Source: an uncultured Clostridia bacterium (GTDB lineage Bacteria > Bacillota > Clostridia > Christensenellales > CAG-314). From it: a DNA stretch of 42,922 bases. Every line of letters begins with the position of its first letter. The stretch's first letter is position 1. The position numbers and the translations under genes are program-made. Positions 40,901 through 42,922 of this stretch are shown piece after piece. Under the pieces are notes generated by a model. It did not search any database and had not been told where the DNA came from. It was given only the letters and a program-made list of their open reading frames with translations. Location: contig CANQJK010000008.1 in NCBI GenBank assembly GCA_947624235.1, forward strand, positions 1 to 42,922. The letters run 5' to 3'.

Positions 40901-42079
40901 GACCTCAACGCCGTTGCCGTACACCGCTTTGCCTTCGTTGTTGATGTGTTTGAGCTTGAAATTGCGCAATTTTCCCACAAGGCAATCGTCCGTGGCGTTG
41001 GAAGCGACGTTTTCGGTTCCCGACTTTGGGGTAAAAATATCCGTACGCAAAATGTGCACAAAGGTGGGCGTCAAAAGCGCTTCTGCTTCTTCCATGGTAA
41101 TTCCAAGCGGAAAATGCATGTCCAACAACGTTTGCAATGTGTTCAAAAGTTGAACGCGCACTTCCTCGTCGGAAAGGGGAGCCGTGCCGTTTTGCTCGGC
41201 GGAAGATTCGAAAGTGTTTATCAAGCCTTTTAGTTGTATGATTTGGGGCAATCTGCCGTTTATCGCTTCGTCAAATTCTTCCAACGAGCAGTAGGCGATG
41301 CTTTGCACCGTCTGTTTGAGGGTGCCCAAACTGTTCAGTATATCCGCGCCCAATTGCAACTGAACGGGCAAACGCATAACGTCCAACAAGCTTGTGGCGT
41401 CGCTTGCATTGCGCACAGACACCGTGGTGCCGTCCTGCATGACCGTGCCGAGAGGTATGTTGAGATTTTCGTTTTGGAGCGCCTGCACGGCAAGCAATGC
41501 CGTCATGTCCAGTCCGTCCAACGCCGTTATTCTGATCTGCCTTTCGGGAGTGCCCAAAACGCTTACGGAGCCGACGCCCTCTATGCCGTTGAGTTTGGTT
41601 GCAAGCGCATGCGCGTCTGCGGAAAGCTGTTGGGTGTTACCCGAAGCGTTGTACACGGCTATCGTCGCCGTGGCAGTGCCGTTCATATCTATCTTGATGT
41701 AGTCGGGATCGCCGCAACCGTCGGGGAAGGAAACGGAGGAAAATGCGTCCTCGATAGCCTCTATCTTTTCGTCTATATCCGTGCCGTAGTCGAAGGTGAG
41801 CACCGCAACGGAAGCGTTGTCGTAGGAAGTGGTTTCCAAGTCCGTTATGCCCGCAACGGTTTGTAACGCCTGCTCCACCTTGGTTGTGACGGTATCTTCT
41901 ACGCTTTGCGCGCTTGCACCGGGATACACCAGCGAAATACCCAACATGGGCAATTTGATATCGGGCAACAAATTGGTGGACATGTCCAACGTTGCCAGCA
42001 CTCCCACTGCCAGCAACACCAAAACAAGCACGCACACCGTTACCGAACGCTTGATGGAAGTTTTGATAATTTTGTTCAT
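37985..42079 (-). CDS. RND-family efflux transporter with porter insertion
   Basis: A 1364-residue RND/HAE1-type transporter, larger than the usual 1030-1080. The two six-helix halves are clear: TM1 at residues 8-28; GIGMLVDNSIVVLES in TM4, with the relay aspartate; and the second half with LIMLMGVIVNGAIVMIDKIN. About 240 residues (roughly 232-470), rich in D, N and E, are inserted in the first porter/docking region. The C-terminal 65 residues (1299-1364) are an acidic, disordered-looking tail. RND pumps use the proton gradient to expel drugs, lipids or other molecules. There is no membrane-fusion or outer-membrane partner here, as expected in a Gram-positive cell. ATG 42079 has AGAGGTAG upstream, and an inverted repeat 16 bases before it may be an operator or leader hairpin. 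Confidence 0.9.
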   Translation of the reverse strand: MNKIIKTSIKRSVTVCVLVLVLLAVGVLATLDMSTNLLPDIKLPMLGISLVYPGASAQSVEDTVTTKVEQALQTVAGITDLETTSYDNASVAVLTFDYGTDIDEKIEAIEDAFSSVSFPDGCGDPDYIKIDMNGTATATIAVYNASGNTQQLSADAHALATKLNGIEGVGSVSVLGTPERQIRITALDGLDMTALLAVQALQNENLNIPLGTVMQDGTTVSVRNASDATSLLDVMRLPVQLQLGADILNSLGTLKQTVQSIAYCSLEEFDEAINGRLPQIIQLKGLINTFESSAEQNGTAPLSDEEVRVQLLNTLQTLLDMHFPLGITMEEAEALLTPTFVHILRTDIFTPKSGTENVASNATDDCLVGKLRNFKLKHINNEGKAVYGNGVEVVRDDNGNLAVNGYNVNAFGRLVDSDGDLVDENGNKLHPTEDEIAQNYYSYGQYVVFTDAELLELYDELALDIDLGIALTEDTVRLVRLCDFDDGDKLTVPLAYVGHVVEYNNDTAFAQYNGMLSATIEVYAVSDANTTDVVSEIKRVIADTETVSNVELLDDKAQFITDSIQNVLTSIIIGGVLAVLVIYLFVRKIGSSLVVSITMPLSVLVALIGLWAMNITLNLVSLGGLAVGIGMLVDNSIVVLESITKRRDRGESVYDACLNGTREVAGSLLASTLTNVCVFFPILFARGLTREIFYDLVWAVLFSIVMSLIVAVTVIPSLYHLIYRRSPRKRYKRNPDGSYTEIGTYEDMEPRERNNGKREQRREAFKARVEKLRTRLNNASISKLEKGYGKILSKVLTKRLLVCLVALVLFGASVALVFTTGTEFMPSVDKGVIEIDVGFDASVSLEDAEQAGKQVADAVSQHFGDKLEYIAVTVGKQGLLATSNSGVIRIQTDTSRLDTTETVQEIRNLLKDVDVQAKSVTVREMDGVVAEVTGGMSGQSVELLGDDMDTLRQAAQTVRERLLTADPQHIVSALDNTPERSKEISFTLDRTLCVERGVDYQTAVMLLRVGMSGYQAANVTVDGQTLAVTVQFADIERDIDDICDIVVGFDDNGAVLLRDVLKQNEEGKLYVEEEVFSEIHRKNGKYSTSIDLEIYGIDSGSAGKTISKTVKEALSGFEGVEYAEGGVTSYLNDAFDGLVISLIAAFVLLYSVMACQFESLTKPFIVIMSIPFSFTGGFLALAITGMTLNVVSFVGLIMLMGVIVNGAIVMIDKINALIEEGLSPQEAVVEGCKTRLRPILMTTLTTVLALVPLALGLGRGGELMQPMGIVVLGGLLLGTAVTLVLIPCFYCIVKRIRFDKNAVDGDLSDGEPSGDVSIGEQSFGDEAQSDTASDVQTAQDETESSQEKSADGVQKEDVPPASKG

Positions 42080-42094
42080 AAGCTACCTCTGAAA

Positions 42095-42114
42095 CAGTTG
42101 CGACTGCGCAACTG
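42095..42114. promoter_or_regulatory. Inverted repeat before the RND gene
   Basis: CAGTTGCG-ACTG-CGCAACTG is a perfect 8-base inverted repeat 16 bases before the start codon. It could be an operator for a local regulator or a translation-controlling hairpin. A TATATT/TATTAT-like -10 box lies near 42137-42145. Confidence 0.4.
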
Positions 42115-42206
42115 CATGAAATTTACGCTTTGCTGTGGATAATATAAGTGCTACCGCGCCGAAAACAAAGGCGACTGCACGACTGCACGAAATTGACGCT
42201 TTGTTT
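42100..42206. repeat. Imperfect direct repeat upstream of the RND gene
   Basis: GCGACTGCGCAACTGCATGA (from 42100) and GCGACTGCACGACTGCACGA (from 42171) begin two units of about 36 bases that continue as AATTKACGCTTTG. They are similar at about 85% of positions and 71 bases apart. Confidence 0.5.
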
Positions 42207-42861
42207 GCCGATAGCGTTCCACCGCGCAAGAAAACGCACTTTGCACCTGCGCTCAACGCGTCGCCACCATTGCTATCCGCGCCGTATCGTGAATGTTGCG
42301 ACAAACCGCGACTGCTCGTGACAAACACGACGAGCCACAACGAATCACGACGTCTCGTTTGATTGTGCAGGACTTATTTTGCCGACTTGTAAAATGAGCC
42401 ACTCCAAAGCGCATTGTTCACACGTTTAACGCACTGCAACATTCCTTGCGGTTGTCTACTGCGACAAATCATGACCTGTTATGACAAACAGCGACCAATC
42501 GCCGAGTTAGGCAACATCGCTCTGCCACATTGCAAAATGCACGGGTGGGCGAGATATCGCAATATCTCCACAAATATATTATACCACCAAAAGCCACAAA
42601 GTCAAATTTCAGTCTCAATTTTTTGTCGTAGCGATGTCAATTTGCAAAAAAATTTTTTCCGATACAACCAAGCACTTTTGCGATAGAGTATCTGCGCTCA
42701 AAAACGCCCTCCCATTTTTTTCATATCGCGCCTGTACTTATGCGCGCAATGTCCGCACTGCTTTTACAAGTTGCGTGTTTCCTTTTACACAACTTCTTTT
42801 CGAGTTGAGCGTCCTTTTTCAATTTTGCATTTCGAGCGTGAGCGTAACAACTGCAATCGTT
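42207..42861. other. Gene-free right edge
   Basis: No gene can be supported in the last 840 bases. The longest frame (42414-42686, plus) has no ribosome binding site and an odd cysteine/histidine-rich composition. The DNA becomes T-rich after 42690. No RNA gene was recognised. Confidence 0.5.
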
Positions 42862-42922
42862 ATTTACATACACTCTCTCATTTACATACACACTCTCATT
42901 TACATTATCATTGACATTTTCA
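42862..42922. repeat. CATTTACA-type repeat at the right edge
   Basis: Tandem units of ATTTACATACACWCTCTC, truncated by the window end. The 23 bases at 42884-42906 are identical to 1803-1825. The next bases ATCATT also occur near the left copy. Confidence 0.6.

Noticed and set aside
42414..42686. A 90-codon frame in the right-hand gene-free region.
   Set aside because: No ribosome binding site, no recognisable motif, and a random-looking composition.
1..42922. CRISPR arrays, IS elements, prophage, toxin-antitoxin pairs, tRNA and rRNA genes.
   Set aside because: Reading both strands, I found no regularly spaced repeats, transposase or integrase motifs, or cloverleaf-like sequence. The repeats present are dispersed, not arrayed with spacers.

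Overview
The window reads as chromosomal DNA of a Gram-positive bacterium of the class Clostridia, probably an uncultured gut lineage; order level is not resolvable from sequence alone. Support: AGGAGG-type ribosome binding sites, TTGACA-17-TATAAT promoters, WhiA, an OmpR-type two-component pair, an MscS channel, two ECF S components, Firmicute-style riboswitches, an archaeal/eukaryote-type ProRS, and no outer-membrane genes. Nearly all space is occupied by ordinary core and housekeeping genes. I see no IS element, prophage, CRISPR array, tRNA or rRNA.

Layout. 1-2.2 kb: a P-loop kinase and a MarR regulator, then a repeat-rich gene-free stretch. 2.2-7.3 kb: a membrane protein/acyl-ACP thioesterase pair, back to back with a P-type ATPase that sits behind a clear yybP-ykoY (Mn2+) riboswitch and terminator. 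7.3-11.1 kb: response regulator, histidine kinase, rlmD and tcdA in one minus-strand run. 11.4-16.3 kb: an acyltransferase-like gene, a gene remnant with a frame break, and a heterodimeric ABC exporter. 16.8-23.4 kb: a minus-strand run of an anchored solute-binding-like protein, murB, whiA and dnaE. 23.6-27.5 kb: an MFS permease with a large loop, a Gx-type ECF S component and MscS. 27.7-30.8 kb: proS, then an ECF S component and a DUF4430 lipoprotein behind a cobalamin riboswitch. 31-36.1 kb: a lipoprotein, an unknown cytosolic protein, and a GH13 glucosidase/HAD operon. 36.3-42.1 kb: cardiolipin synthase and a 1364-residue RND transporter. The last 0.84 kb is gene-free and repetitive.

How parts work together. 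Two metal/cofactor circuits can be read directly: Mn2+ riboswitch to cation pump, and cobalamin riboswitch to DUF4430 lipoprotein plus ECF S component (a predicted corrinoid uptake pair). The two ABC half-transporters have complementary degenerate motifs, so they should form one heterodimer. Sugar use is suggested by the GH13 enzyme and the MFS permease, which lie far apart.

The least explained signal is in non-coding DNA. A structured repeat is present in two full copies (2036-2120, 16757-16850) plus one truncated copy (1920-1986). Its two stems are conserved by compensatory base changes while the loops stay identical. Also present are a family of five near-identical terminators (stem ACGRCTTGAAA), a dispersed ATATGGGGT motif in leaders, and a CATTTACA-rich repeat shared by both ends of the window.
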